The translations under genes and the position numbers were made by a program. A stretch of 62,802 nucleotides of DNA from F23-D06 sp045600525 (GTDB lineage Bacteria; Bacteroidota; Bacteroidia; Bacteroidales; WCHB1-69): positions 1 to 62,802 of the forward strand of contig JAZRYC010000162.1 in NCBI GenBank assembly GCA_045600525.1, read 5' to 3'. Shown here one piece after another: positions 15,453-23,896 of the stretch; position 1 is the stretch's first letter, and each line of letters starts with the position of its first letter. The notes under the pieces were generated by a model, which was not told where the DNA came from, ran no database searches, and saw only the letters and a list, made by a program, of their open reading frames with translations.

Positions 15453-16397
15453 TTATATTTTTTCGGCCTTTATGTCCATGAAAGCGGGTTCGTCGTAGTT
15501 GATTTCCGTGGTAAGCGGGTTGCGTTTGAAGGAGAATATTTTCCAACAATGGTAGGTGAGTACCATGATATTGACTAGGAGTGCGGCAAAGCTGACGGCG
15601 AAGAGGGCTTTGGGGTTGTGTGAGGCATCGACGCTGAAGACGGATTCCTGCACGAAATTAGGCACGCTCATGGTGAACATCATCCAGAGGGCAAGGGTGT
15701 GGGCGCGGTGCTGCAGCCATGCCCCACGTCGGATGAAGAAGGCGGGAATGGTGCAGGAAACCAGTAGTGCGGCGCCCGCGTAGAAGGCGTGATCGGATAC
15801 GCAGTTATAGACGTAGGCGAAGTTCCAGAGGTCGTAGGCGATGATCCACCACCAAAGCATGTCGGGCCAAAGCATGTCGCGGTTGGTATCGCGACTGATG
15901 AAAATGCCCATCCATCCCGAAATGGCCAGAATATTCAGGATGCCTGCAATGCCGTTCATGAGGTTCCAGGGGCCGGAAATCATGACGACGCCGTCAATGA
16001 TCTGTCCCTGGGCGTGCATGGCATAAACCTGAAAATCTCGAATACAGGCTTCCAGAATATTGATAGATAAGATAATGGGTGGAAAGAGCAGGGCATACTT
16101 GTTAGCACTGAGCTTGGGATTATATCGAATCAACATAAAACCCACACAGCCAATGAGGGCGGAATAGACTTTCACCCAGTGAAACCAAGTGCCCGTACTG
16201 GATCCCGAGCCCGGCGTCGCCGTATGGGGCAGCCATAGGGCAAAGGTGAGAATGAGCGGAAGAATAATGAAAAACAAAACGGCCAGGTCCTTGAACCGAC
16301 GAGTGATTTCGTTGAGGAAGATAAGTCCCAGCGTGACGCCGCACCACATTAACAAATTGTACAACGTCAATCCGTGAAATAGAAAACCATTGAACAT
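15453..16397 (-). CDS. Multi-pass membrane protein, DUF5692-like
   Basis: 314-residue integral membrane protein with about eight hydrophobic helices (for example DLAVLFFIILPLILTFALWL, YALLFPPIILSINILEACI and ALLVNIMVLTYHCWKIF). Conserved-looking polar or aromatic spots are DMLWWWIIAYDLWNFAYVYN and FVQESVFSVDASHNPKALF. I recall this pattern as DUF5692, a family without known function, but cannot confirm it here. No signal peptide; the N-terminus MFNGFLFHGLTLYNLLMW goes straight into the membrane. It stands alone with its own -7 box, between dfx and the repeat-rich spacer. Confidence 0.75.
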   Translation of the reverse strand: MFNGFLFHGLTLYNLLMWCGVTLGLIFLNEITRRFKDLAVLFFIILPLILTFALWLPHTATPGSGSSTGTWFHWVKVYSALIGCVGFMLIRYNPKLSANKYALLFPPIILSINILEACIRDFQVYAMHAQGQIIDGVVMISGPWNLMNGIAGILNILAISGWMGIFISRDTNRDMLWPDMLWWWIIAYDLWNFAYVYNCVSDHAFYAGAALLVSCTIPAFFIRRGAWLQHRAHTLALWMMFTMSVPNFVQESVFSVDASHNPKALFAVSFAALLVNIMVLTYHCWKIFSFKRNPLTTEINYDEPAFMDIKAEKI

Positions 16398-16441
16398 AAC
16401 TTTGATTTTTAAGATGGAACATTGTGTTTGATTTGACGCCG

Positions 16442-16449
16442 CAAAAATA
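16442..16449 (-). promoter_or_regulatory. -7 box (TATTTTTG) for the DUF5692-like gene
   Basis: Minus-strand TATTTTTG followed by CGGCG, 45 bases before the start codon. Confidence 0.55.
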
Positions 16450-16624
16450 TAATGGCCGCAATATCGTCAATACCTAATTTGATGATGCACATATTGAATT
16501 TGTCAATAAATGGGAGAAAGGACGTGTTAGGGTTTCAGGTTTATTCACTTCGTTCATATTCTCCTTGCAGCTCAGCAAAGCCAAACAAGTTGTGTCTTTG
16601 CTTTCGCTTGCTGCGTCGAAGCAA

Positions 16625-16639
16625 GTTTCAGGTTTCAAG
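16625..16639. repeat. Heptamer repeat GTTTCAG-GTTTCAA-G
   Basis: Exact copy of the 15-mer at 3149-3163; opposite orientation to the YTGAAAC run at 12517-12544. Confidence 0.65.
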
Positions 16640-16666
16640 AAGCGCCTCCGGAATATCTTAATTTCA

Positions 16667-16698
16667 TTAACCCTTAACCCTTAACCCTTAACCCTTAA
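16667..16698. repeat. Tandem heptamer (TTAACCC), 4 full copies plus TTAA
   Basis: Perfect 7-base tandem repeat. It looks telomere-like but sits in an ordinary bacterial intergenic spacer; the flanks carry other 7-base-period repeats. Confidence 0.9.
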
Positions 16699-16730
16699 CT
16701 TCTTAATGTCTTCGTTTCTTAACTCCTTTC

Positions 16731-16751
16731 TGTTCACTGCTCACAGTTCAC
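16731..16751. repeat. Three heptamers TGTTCAC-TGCTCAC-AGTTCAC
   Basis: Consensus NGYTCAC. It occupies the place where the -33 element of the next promoter would lie. CTGTTCACTG (16730-16739) is also found inverted at 12476-12485. Confidence 0.7.
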
Positions 16752-16759
16752 TAATTTTG

Positions 16760-16767
16760 TACTTTTG
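16760..16767 (+). promoter_or_regulatory. -7 box (TACTTTTG) for the cyclo-ligase gene
   Basis: TACTTTTG followed by C, 18 bases before the ATG at 16786. No TTTG at the -33 spacing, where the heptamer repeat ends. Confidence 0.5.
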
Positions 16768-16785
16768 CATCCTAAATTTGAAGCA

Positions 16786-17307
16786 ATGACGAAACAGGAA
16801 TTGAGAAAACAGATTCGGTTATTGAAGAAACAATATTCGACGGAGCAGCTTTTGGAAAAATCGCAGGCGATATGCGCCCATTTGGAGGAATGCCCTGAAT
16901 TTCAGATGGCCGGCACCGTAATGCTGTACAGTGCGCTTCCCGACGAAGTGCAGACACAGGCCCTTTTGGAAAAGTGGTGCCGAACAAAGCGCATCATTTT
17001 GCCCACTGTGGTGGGCGACGACATTGTGCCGGTGGAACTTACAGAGGATACGGCATTCGTCGTGGGAGATTTCAATATCCTTGAACCGCAAAACGAACCC
17101 TATACAGGCTCCTTCGACCTAATGGTGGTGCCGGGCATGGCTTTTGACCATGACGGGAACCGCTTGGGCCGTGGGCGCGGATACTACGACCGCTTCCTTA
17201 GCAAACATTTGTCTGTACCCAGAATAGGAATATGCTTTGATTTCCAACGGGTGCCGTCTGTCCCCGTGGAACCTACCGATATCCGCATGAACAGGGTGAT
17301 TTTCTAA
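16786..17307 (+). CDS. 5-formyltetrahydrofolate cyclo-ligase
   Basis: 173-residue cytoplasmic enzyme that turns 5-formyl-THF plus ATP into 5,10-methenyl-THF, recycling the storage folate. Family marks: an N-terminal basic helix (KQELRKQIRLLKKQ), MLYSALPDEVQTQALLEKW, the substrate segment MVVPGMAFDHDGNRLGRGRG followed by YYDRFL, and IGICFDFQRV near the end. The frame begins at a TTG (16765), but that codon overlaps the promoter box, so the ATG at 16786 is chosen. Single gene unit. E. coli homologue is ygfA/fau. Confidence 0.93.
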   Translation: MTKQELRKQIRLLKKQYSTEQLLEKSQAICAHLEECPEFQMAGTVMLYSALPDEVQTQALLEKWCRTKRIILPTVVGDDIVPVELTEDTAFVVGDFNILEPQNEPYTGSFDLMVVPGMAFDHDGNRLGRGRGYYDRFLSKHLSVPRIGICFDFQRVPSVPVEPTDIRMNRVIF

Positions 17308-17370
17308 TAATTTTTCAAATTGTTAAAAACTTTTTTTGGTAGGATAAAAACAGAGTATGGTAAATATTTG

Positions 17371-17378
17371 TACCTTTG
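17371..17378 (+). promoter_or_regulatory. -7 box (TACCTTTG) for the first giant gene
   Basis: TACCTTTG followed by CCC. The same octamer precedes the aspartate aminotransferase gene at 36185. It leaves a leader of about 100 bases before the ATG at 17481. Confidence 0.5.
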
Positions 17379-17480
17379 CCCCCTGTTTTCCCAAATATGG
17401 GATAGGTATATTATTTAAGACGCTTATTTTGAGACAATAACATTTTACAATTCACTTATTATTAACCAAATTCTTTTCTT

Positions 17481-20400
17481 ATGAAAAAGTTTCTATTTTT
17501 GATGCTGACGGTGATTATGATGTTGCCGGCGGTATTGCGGGCACAGGAAACCCTGACGATCGCAGATGGAACGACAACCAATGGTTATGTTCCCATCTAT
17601 GGCCTTTATGTGGACGAATATGTGCGTGCACAGACCATCTATCCCGATGTTATGTTGGAAGACATGGTTGGGGCATCTATCAGTTCAATGACCTATTATT
17701 TAAGCTCTACTTCTACAGTTTCTTCAACGGATGCATGGGGATGTCCTTTCCGTGTGCGTATGGCTGTGGTGGACGACGAAACGTTTGCCTCTAGCGCTTT
17801 TAATAGCACTACACTGACGGAAGTTTATTATGGTACCATTACGGTTGAAACAGACCTAACCATGCGTATTGAATTTGATGAACCCTTCCAGTATGATGGC
17901 GGCCATTTGATGGTTGACATTATCAATGAAAATACGGGAACTTACCATTCATCTTACTATTATGGAGCACCGTATGAAAATGCCAGTATTGCTGGTCATA
18001 ATTCTTCAAGTACCTCTAGTATTTCTTCTCTTAGTATTTATAATTTCATTCCGAAAACTACTTTTGAATACACCGCAGGTGGCGGCCCCATCTGTAGGTC
18101 TACTTCTGGTATTACGGTGACGGATGTGGATGAACAATCTGCCACTATTTACTGGTCTCCCAAAGGAGATGAGTCTTCTTGGGATATCTATTTAGCCGAA
18201 TCCGAAGATGATGTTCCAGATGCTACAACTGATGCCACCTATACTTCCAATGATACCAGTTACACTCTTTCCGGCTTGAATTCTTCCACTAGCTATATCG
18301 TATATGTCCGTGCCAATTGTGGTGATGGCGTGAGTTCTTGGAAACAGGTTTCTTTTACGACTTCCCAAATTCCTGGTATGCTGCCTTATCTTTGCGATTT
18401 TGAGGACGAAGCCGAAAATGAAAGTTGGACTATTATCACTGGTACGCCTAACTCCTGGTACATTGGCTCCGCTGTGAATACGACGGAATCTGGTGAAAAC
18501 GCCCTCTATGTGTCCAATGACAATGGTACGAGCAATGCCTATACCAATAGCACTTCCTGTACTTCATGGGCTTATCGCGATATTGATTTTGACCAAATGG
18601 CTGAATACGCTATTCGCTTTAAATATAAATGTGTTGGCGAATCTAGTTATGACTATTTGAAGGTGTTCGTTGGCGCACCGGCTACTCCTTCCGGAAGTAA
18701 TACGCCCGCAGGTGCAACCCTTCTTGGAACGTATAATACACACTCTTCTTGGACGGATGTGGAACTTTCTCTTAATTCTCAATACGCCGGTATTCAGCGT
18801 GTGTATTTCTTATGGAGAAACGATGGCTCTGGTGGTTCCAACCCACCTGCCGCTGTGGATGACATTGAGATTACGGGATCCAACTGCGGAGCTCCTTTAG
18901 GACTTGCTTTGGGAGATATTACGTCTAATGAAATTACCATCCATATCACTCCCGCTCTGGAAACCGATGGCGCTTGGGAAGCTCAGATCGTTTCCGGTAC
19001 CGATACCATGACGGAGTCTATTAACGAATTGGAATATACGTTTACCGGTCTTAATTCGGATACCTATTATCAAATTAGAGTGAGAACCGACTGTGGCGGC
19101 GAATACAGCAATTGGTCAAATGGTATTGGTGCTCGCACTGACTGCGAAACGATGGTTGCTCCTTATGAAGAAAACTTTACTGGCTTCGATAGCAATCCTT
19201 CTGCCTGCTGGGGAAGATATACCGGCTTGGCTTCTTCCGTTTTCAATGGCGGCGCGCTTACTTCCACTACTTCTGGTTGGATTTTCACCAGCAGTAATGT
19301 GTTCCCAATGGGTCACCCGAAGATCAATGTATATGGTTCTTCTACCGCTAAAACGTGGTTGGTTTCTCCTGAAATTGACTTGAGCAACCTGAGCAATCCG
19401 ACTTTGATGTTCTCTTTGGCATTGACCGATTATGGTAGTGCTGATCCTATTGAAGATGTTACAAACCAGGGTGACGATAAGTTTATGGTGATTATTTCCA
19501 CAGATGGTGGTGCTACTTGGACAGAAGAAAATGCCACAATTTGGAGTGATGACAATACGGTGGGCGACTATGCCTACAGTACCATCAGCAGTACGGGTGA
19601 AGACGTTACCATTTCTTTGGAACAATATGCTGGAGAAACCATTAAGATAGCCTTCTACGCTGAATCTACCCAAAGCAATGGCGATAATGACCTCCATATC
19701 TATGATGTGATTGTGAATGAACCCGTTGCTTGTGTAAGACCGAATGCTCTTACGGTTACTGACGTTACTTCTTCTTCCGTTACCCTTGAATGGGAGGAAA
19801 TGGGCGAAGCTTCTTCCTGGAATGTGGCTTATGGTCCTGAAGGATTTACGATTGATGACGAAACAATGGTGGTGAATGTTTCTGAACCTACGGCTACGAT
19901 TGACGATTTGGAAGGTGGTACTAAATATGATTTCTATGTTCAAGCCGACTGCGGTGGCGAAACCAGCTTGTGGAGAGGTCCTATTCTCGGTGTTCCGGGA
20001 ACCTATACCTTTGGCAATACGGGTAGCGATACTGTGACAGCTTGTGGCCTTGTTATTTATGATGAAGGTGGTGCCACGGGTGTATATAACAATAATTCAG
20101 ACTTTGTATTGGTAATCTATCCTGAAGAAGAAGGTTCCTATGTGGCTGTATATGGTGAACTGACCACTGAAAGTGTTGACTATCTCCGTATTTACGATGG
20201 TGTGGGTACTTCTGGCTCATACACTGAATATAGCGGTTCTGGTGTTACGATTCCTGTTACGATTTCCACCACGGGTCCGCTCACACTGAAATTCCATTCT
20301 GATTATTCTGTTACCTATGCGGGTTTTGAACTTCATCAGGCCTGTGTATCCTGTGTGGCTCCTGCTATTCAGCTTGAAAACCTTACTACCGAATCGGTTA

Positions 20401-23400
20401 CTTTGAGTTGGAGTGATAATGATGGTGAAACTTCTGCTTGGCAGTTGGTTTATGGTCCTGCCGGCATCAATCCTGAAACAGCAGAACCGGAAGATGTTTT
20501 CACCAACACCTACGATCTTACCGATCTTACCGCCAACACCGTGTACGATGTATATATTAGAACCAATTGTGGTGATGAATATAGTTTATGGTCATCGGTT
20601 ACCCGCTTCCGCACGCCTTGTGATGCTATAGATGAATTACCATTTGAAGAAGGCTTTGATAGCTATACCGCTTCCAGCTCTTCCATGTTTAATGACTGCT
20701 GGACGACTTACACTACGGGTAGCTATTATTATCCGTATGTGTCTTCTTCTTATGGACATAATGGTTCATCTAAGAGTCTTTATTTTGGTTATAGTTCCAA
20801 CTACTATGTTGCCCTTCCTCAGTTTGAAGAAGAAATTACTGCTTTGCAGTTGAGCTTCTATCAGAAGTATAATACTACTTCAACTTATGAATATGCTGTT
20901 GGTGTGATGTCCAATCCTAGTGACCTTTCCACCTTTGATACGATTTATGTAGGTACTGTGTCAACTGATTGGACGCTTTGCGAAGTTCCTTTGGCTTCCT
21001 ATACGGGAACGGGTCGCAACCTGGCTATTCGTACCGATAAATATATGTACATTGACGACATCGTTGTGGATTATATGCCTGACTGTCCGACACCTACCCT
21101 ATTTAGAGCAGATGCTATTTCCACTAATAGCATTTCCTTGTCTTGGTTTGAAAATGGTACGGCTACGTCTTGGGACATCACCTATTTCGATGGTACGGAC
21201 ACGGTCACTGTTACCGCTGATGTGAATGAAATGTTTGAAATCTCCAACTTGGAATCCAGTACATCCTATACGTTTACCTTAACCTCTGATTGCGGTAGCA
21301 ACCCGGTATCCCTTACCGTTCGCACGGCATGTGATGCGTTCCCGATTCCTTACACGGAAGATTTCGAAAGCTATTCAACCAGTACGAATATTCCTTGCTG
21401 GAACGTATTGAGCGGTACGGTGCAACCTTCTACCTCTTATCCGTGTGGCGGAACACAGGCTCTTAAGTTCTCCGGTACATTGAACAATATGGTGGTGATG
21501 CCTGCTTTCACTTCGGAAATCAGCGAATTGGAAATTTCCTTCAACACACGTCCTGAAAGTTTCACTTCTGATTACTCAGGTACTTTCCAAGTAGGTTATG
21601 TAACCAACGCAGCAGATGCTTCCACCTTTGTACCTACGGCAACCTTTACATGGTCTGACTTCGCTGATTGTGACGAACGCGTTGCTCTATTCCCAGATGC
21701 TCCTGCAGGCAGCCAAATTGCCTTCCGTCACCAGCCTACTTTGGACAACTGGTATTGGTTTGTGGACGACATCAATGTACATGATATTCCGACCTGCCCG
21801 AGACCTGCCAACCTCACCTTGGCTTCCGCAGAAACAAACAGCTTGTTCTTAAGCTGGACGGAAACAGGTGATGCCACTTCTTGGATTATCTCCTATTTCG
21901 ATGGTACGGATTCCGTTTATGAAACGGCTACGACCAATGAAATGTATGAACTCGCTGGTTTGAACAGCAATACAGCCTATGCGATTAGTGTTGTGGCCGA
22001 CTGTGGTGGCGAAACCAGTATGCCTATTTTCGGTACCTTCCGCACTGCCTGCGGTGAAATCAGCATTCCTTACACGGAAGATTTCGAAAGCTATGCAACC
22101 AGTGCAGATCTTCCTTGTTGGACCGTATTGGGCGGCACGGTACAACCGAGCACAAGTTATACACATTCTGGCGCAAGAAGCCTCAAGTTTTCAGGCAGCA
22201 CAAACAATATAATTGCAATGCCTTCCACAGAAGATGAAATCAATACGCTTGAACTTACATTCTTCACACGTCCTGAAAGCTTCTCAACTGCATCTTGCGG
22301 ATCCTTCCAAGTAGGTTATGTAACCGATTTGACTGACGCTTCTTCCTTCGTGGCTGTAGATAACTATACGTATTCTGATTTCTCAGACTATGAAGAAAAA
22401 ACGGTTGTATTTACGTCTGCACCTGCAGGAAGCTATGTCGCTTTCCGTCATCAAGCCGGCTCTTCCGCTTGGTATTGGTTTGTAGATGATATTGACCTCC
22501 ATGAAGTTCCTTCTTGTCCGAAACCTTCTCAGCTGACTGTGACGAATGTTACTTCTACGGATGTTACCCTTGAATGGAACGAGAATGGTTCTGCTTCAGA
22601 ATGGGAAATTGAATATGGTCCTATTGGCTTCACCCATGGTAACGGTACAACGGAAACCGCTACGGATCATCCTTATACCGTACAAGGTCTTGACATGGAT
22701 AATTATGAATTCTATGTGCGCGCCAATTGTGATGCCAATGACCAAAGTGATTGGGTAGGTCCTGTTTTTGCAGCACCTGGCTCCTTCAATATTCCTGCTA
22801 CGGGTACGGCTACCGTGTCTATGTGTGGTGGTAGTATCTATGATAACGGTGGTATCAATGGAAACTATTCTACCTCCTGCAATGCCACGGTGGTTATCAA
22901 TCCTGACACCCCGGGTATGCTGGTGCAGATCTCCGGTACATTTGATCTGGAACATGGATATGACTATCTTGAAGTATATGATGGAACAGACGCTACCGGA
23001 ACATATGTATTCAGAAGTTCTACTTCGACTTCTGATCCACAGTCGGGAGCTATTCCTACGATTACTTCCACTACGGGATCACTGACCTTACATTTCTATT
23101 CAGATGGTTCTAATCAGTATACAGGTTTCGCTATCAGCGTGGAATGTGTTAATGGTTCTGGCCCTGGTCCTCAACCTGTAGATACCTGCAATGCTCCTAC
23201 GCAACTTGCCGCATCTGAAATAACACACTCTTCTGTGAAATTGGATTGGGCACAGGAAGGTGATGTAAACAGCTGGACGGTTTACTACAAGAAAGCTACG
23301 GCTACCTCTTGGAGCACTATTCCTGCTGCTACACATCCTATGACCATCACGGATTTGGAAGCTGAAACCGCATACGAAGCTTATGTTAAAGCTAACTGCG

Positions 23401-23708
23401 CAGAAGGCGAAAGCGAACCTTCCAACACGGTTACCTTCACCACGAATCCTGACGGTGTGAACGACTACGTTTTGGAAAACAGCATCAGCCTGTATCCTAA
23501 CCCTGCCAACGAACAACTCACCATCAGCCGTGCTCAAGGTATGATGAACGAAGTGATTGTTTACGATGTTTACGGTAAGACCCTCCGCACGATGTCCGTC
23601 AATGACAACACGGTAGTGGTGAACGTAAATGACCTCGCTGCAGGTATGTACTTCGTACGCATCATCACCAACGAAGGTATGGCTACGAAGACCTTTGTGA
23701 AGAAATAA
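17481..23708 (+). CDS. Giant T9SS-secreted modular surface protein A (FN3, jelly-roll and CUB domains)
   Basis: 2075 residues. Signal peptide MKKFLFLMLTVIMMLPAVLRAQ. Residues ~23-200 are an N-terminal beta domain distantly like the QQIY-type modules of genes B and C. Then come repeated units of fibronectin type III (for example SSWNVAYGPEGFT, DLEGGTKYDFYVQADCGG) and MAM/jelly-roll-like domains that open with PYTEDFESY or PYEENF and close with WYWFVDDI. CUB-like domains lie at ~853-958 and ~1781-1890 (CGGSIYDNGG, YDYLEVYDGTDATG). Residues ~1995-2075 are the T9SS type A sorting domain (LYPNPANEQLTI, VYDVYGKTLR, AAGMYFVRI, TKTFVKK). It should be exported by the Por/Gld system and linked to surface polysaccharide; adhesion is the likely role but the ligand is unknown. 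Two ~239-residue units (21081-21790 and 21791-22512) are a clear internal duplication. Confidence 0.9.
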   Translation: MKKFLFLMLTVIMMLPAVLRAQETLTIADGTTTNGYVPIYGLYVDEYVRAQTIYPDVMLEDMVGASISSMTYYLSSTSTVSSTDAWGCPFRVRMAVVDDETFASSAFNSTTLTEVYYGTITVETDLTMRIEFDEPFQYDGGHLMVDIINENTGTYHSSYYYGAPYENASIAGHNSSSTSSISSLSIYNFIPKTTFEYTAGGGPICRSTSGITVTDVDEQSATIYWSPKGDESSWDIYLAESEDDVPDATTDATYTSNDTSYTLSGLNSSTSYIVYVRANCGDGVSSWKQVSFTTSQIPGMLPYLCDFEDEAENESWTIITGTPNSWYIGSAVNTTESGENALYVSNDNGTSNAYTNSTSCTSWAYRDIDFDQMAEYAIRFKYKCVGESSYDYLKVFVGAPATPSGSNTPAGATLLGTYNTHSSWTDVELSLNSQYAGIQRVYFLWRNDGSGGSNPPAAVDDIEITGSNCGAPLGLALGDITSNEITIHITPALETDGAWEAQIVSGTDTMTESINELEYTFTGLNSDTYYQIRVRTDCGGEYSNWSNGIGARTDCETMVAPYEENFTGFDSNPSACWGRYTGLASSVFNGGALTSTTSGWIFTSSNVFPMGHPKINVYGSSTAKTWLVSPEIDLSNLSNPTLMFSLALTDYGSADPIEDVTNQGDDKFMVIISTDGGATWTEENATIWSDDNTVGDYAYSTISSTGEDVTISLEQYAGETIKIAFYAESTQSNGDNDLHIYDVIVNEPVACVRPNALTVTDVTSSSVTLEWEEMGEASSWNVAYGPEGFTIDDETMVVNVSEPTATIDDLEGGTKYDFYVQADCGGETSLWRGPILGVPGTYTFGNTGSDTVTACGLVIYDEGGATGVYNNNSDFVLVIYPEEEGSYVAVYGELTTESVDYLRIYDGVGTSGSYTEYSGSGVTIPVTISTTGPLTLKFHSDYSVTYAGFELHQACVSCVAPAIQLENLTTESVTLSWSDNDGETSAWQLVYGPAGINPETAEPEDVFTNTYDLTDLTANTVYDVYIRTNCGDEYSLWSSVTRFRTPCDAIDELPFEEGFDSYTASSSSMFNDCWTTYTTGSYYYPYVSSSYGHNGSSKSLYFGYSSNYYVALPQFEEEITALQLSFYQKYNTTSTYEYAVGVMSNPSDLSTFDTIYVGTVSTDWTLCEVPLASYTGTGRNLAIRTDKYMYIDDIVVDYMPDCPTPTLFRADAISTNSISLSWFENGTATSWDITYFDGTDTVTVTADVNEMFEISNLESSTSYTFTLTSDCGSNPVSLTVRTACDAFPIPYTEDFESYSTSTNIPCWNVLSGTVQPSTSYPCGGTQALKFSGTLNNMVVMPAFTSEISELEISFNTRPESFTSDYSGTFQVGYVTNAADASTFVPTATFTWSDFADCDERVALFPDAPAGSQIAFRHQPTLDNWYWFVDDINVHDIPTCPRPANLTLASAETNSLFLSWTETGDATSWIISYFDGTDSVYETATTNEMYELAGLNSNTAYAISVVADCGGETSMPIFGTFRTACGEISIPYTEDFESYATSADLPCWTVLGGTVQPSTSYTHSGARSLKFSGSTNNIIAMPSTEDEINTLELTFFTRPESFSTASCGSFQVGYVTDLTDASSFVAVDNYTYSDFSDYEEKTVVFTSAPAGSYVAFRHQAGSSAWYWFVDDIDLHEVPSCPKPSQLTVTNVTSTDVTLEWNENGSASEWEIEYGPIGFTHGNGTTETATDHPYTVQGLDMDNYEFYVRANCDANDQSDWVGPVFAAPGSFNIPATGTATVSMCGGSIYDNGGINGNYSTSCNATVVINPDTPGMLVQISGTFDLEHGYDYLEVYDGTDATGTYVFRSSTSTSDPQSGAIPTITSTTGSLTLHFYSDGSNQYTGFAISVECVNGSGPGPQPVDTCNAPTQLAASEITHSSVKLDWAQEGDVNSWTVYYKKATATSWSTIPAATHPMTITDLEAETAYEAYVKANCAEGESEPSNTVTFTTNPDGVNDYVLENSISLYPNPANEQLTISRAQGMMNEVIVYDVYGKTLRTMSVNDNTVVVNVNDLAAGMYFVRIITNEGMATKTFVKK
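21081..22512 (+). repeat. Two tandem ~715-bp coding repeats inside giant gene A
   Basis: Each unit is one FN3 plus one jelly-roll domain. Both share ATTCCTTACACGGAAGATTT and the protein blocks PYTEDFESY, GTVQPSTSY, RPESF, FQVGYVT, AFRHQ and WYWFVDDI. Confidence 0.8.
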
Positions 23709-23732
23709 TCTTCTCAAAAAATAATACGATGA

Positions 23733-23762
23733 AAGGGCGGAAGTTTTTTCCGCCCTTTTTTT
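23733..23762 (+). terminator. Terminator of giant gene A
   Basis: GGGCGGAA (23735-23742) pairs with TTCCGCCC (23748-23755), then seven T. The stretch from the stop codon through this hairpin is almost identical to that after gene B. Confidence 0.9.
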
Positions 23763-23798
23763 GTCGCCAATTGGCCGGTCCGCGGTGCCCCTTCTTTT

Positions 23799-23831
23799 TT
23801 TGTAGCGCAAATCATAAATTTTGTATTTTCG
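23799..23831 (+). promoter_or_regulatory. Promoter of giant gene B
   Basis: TTTG (23799-23802), 21 bases, TATTTTCG (23824-23831; one mismatch to TAnnTTTG) followed by CCCGCC. Confidence 0.5.
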
Positions 23832-23896
23832 CCCGCCTAATATTGAAGTGTATTATAATATAATGACAATCTTTATTAATATTTAAATCTTATTTT

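Larger units (their letters stand above)
16450..16759. other. Repeat-rich spacer between divergent genes
   Basis: About 310 bases without a credible gene. It contains heptamer repeats: GTTTCAGGTTTA (16532-16543), GTTTCAGGTTTCAAG (16625-16639), (TTAACCC)4-TTAA (16667-16698), TTTCTTAAC (16715-16723) and three NGYTCAC units (16731-16751). Confidence 0.7.

Noticed and set aside
16667..16698. CRISPR array or eukaryotic telomere contamination
   Set aside because: Units are 7 bases with no spacers, no cas genes nearby, and the flanks are bacterial genes.
23100..23810. Antisense open frames opposite the 3-prime ends of the three giant genes (also 28808-29494 and 35733-36146) that resemble each other
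   Set aside because: Their similarity simply reflects the conserved sorting-domain coding strand; there is no start context or family pattern.
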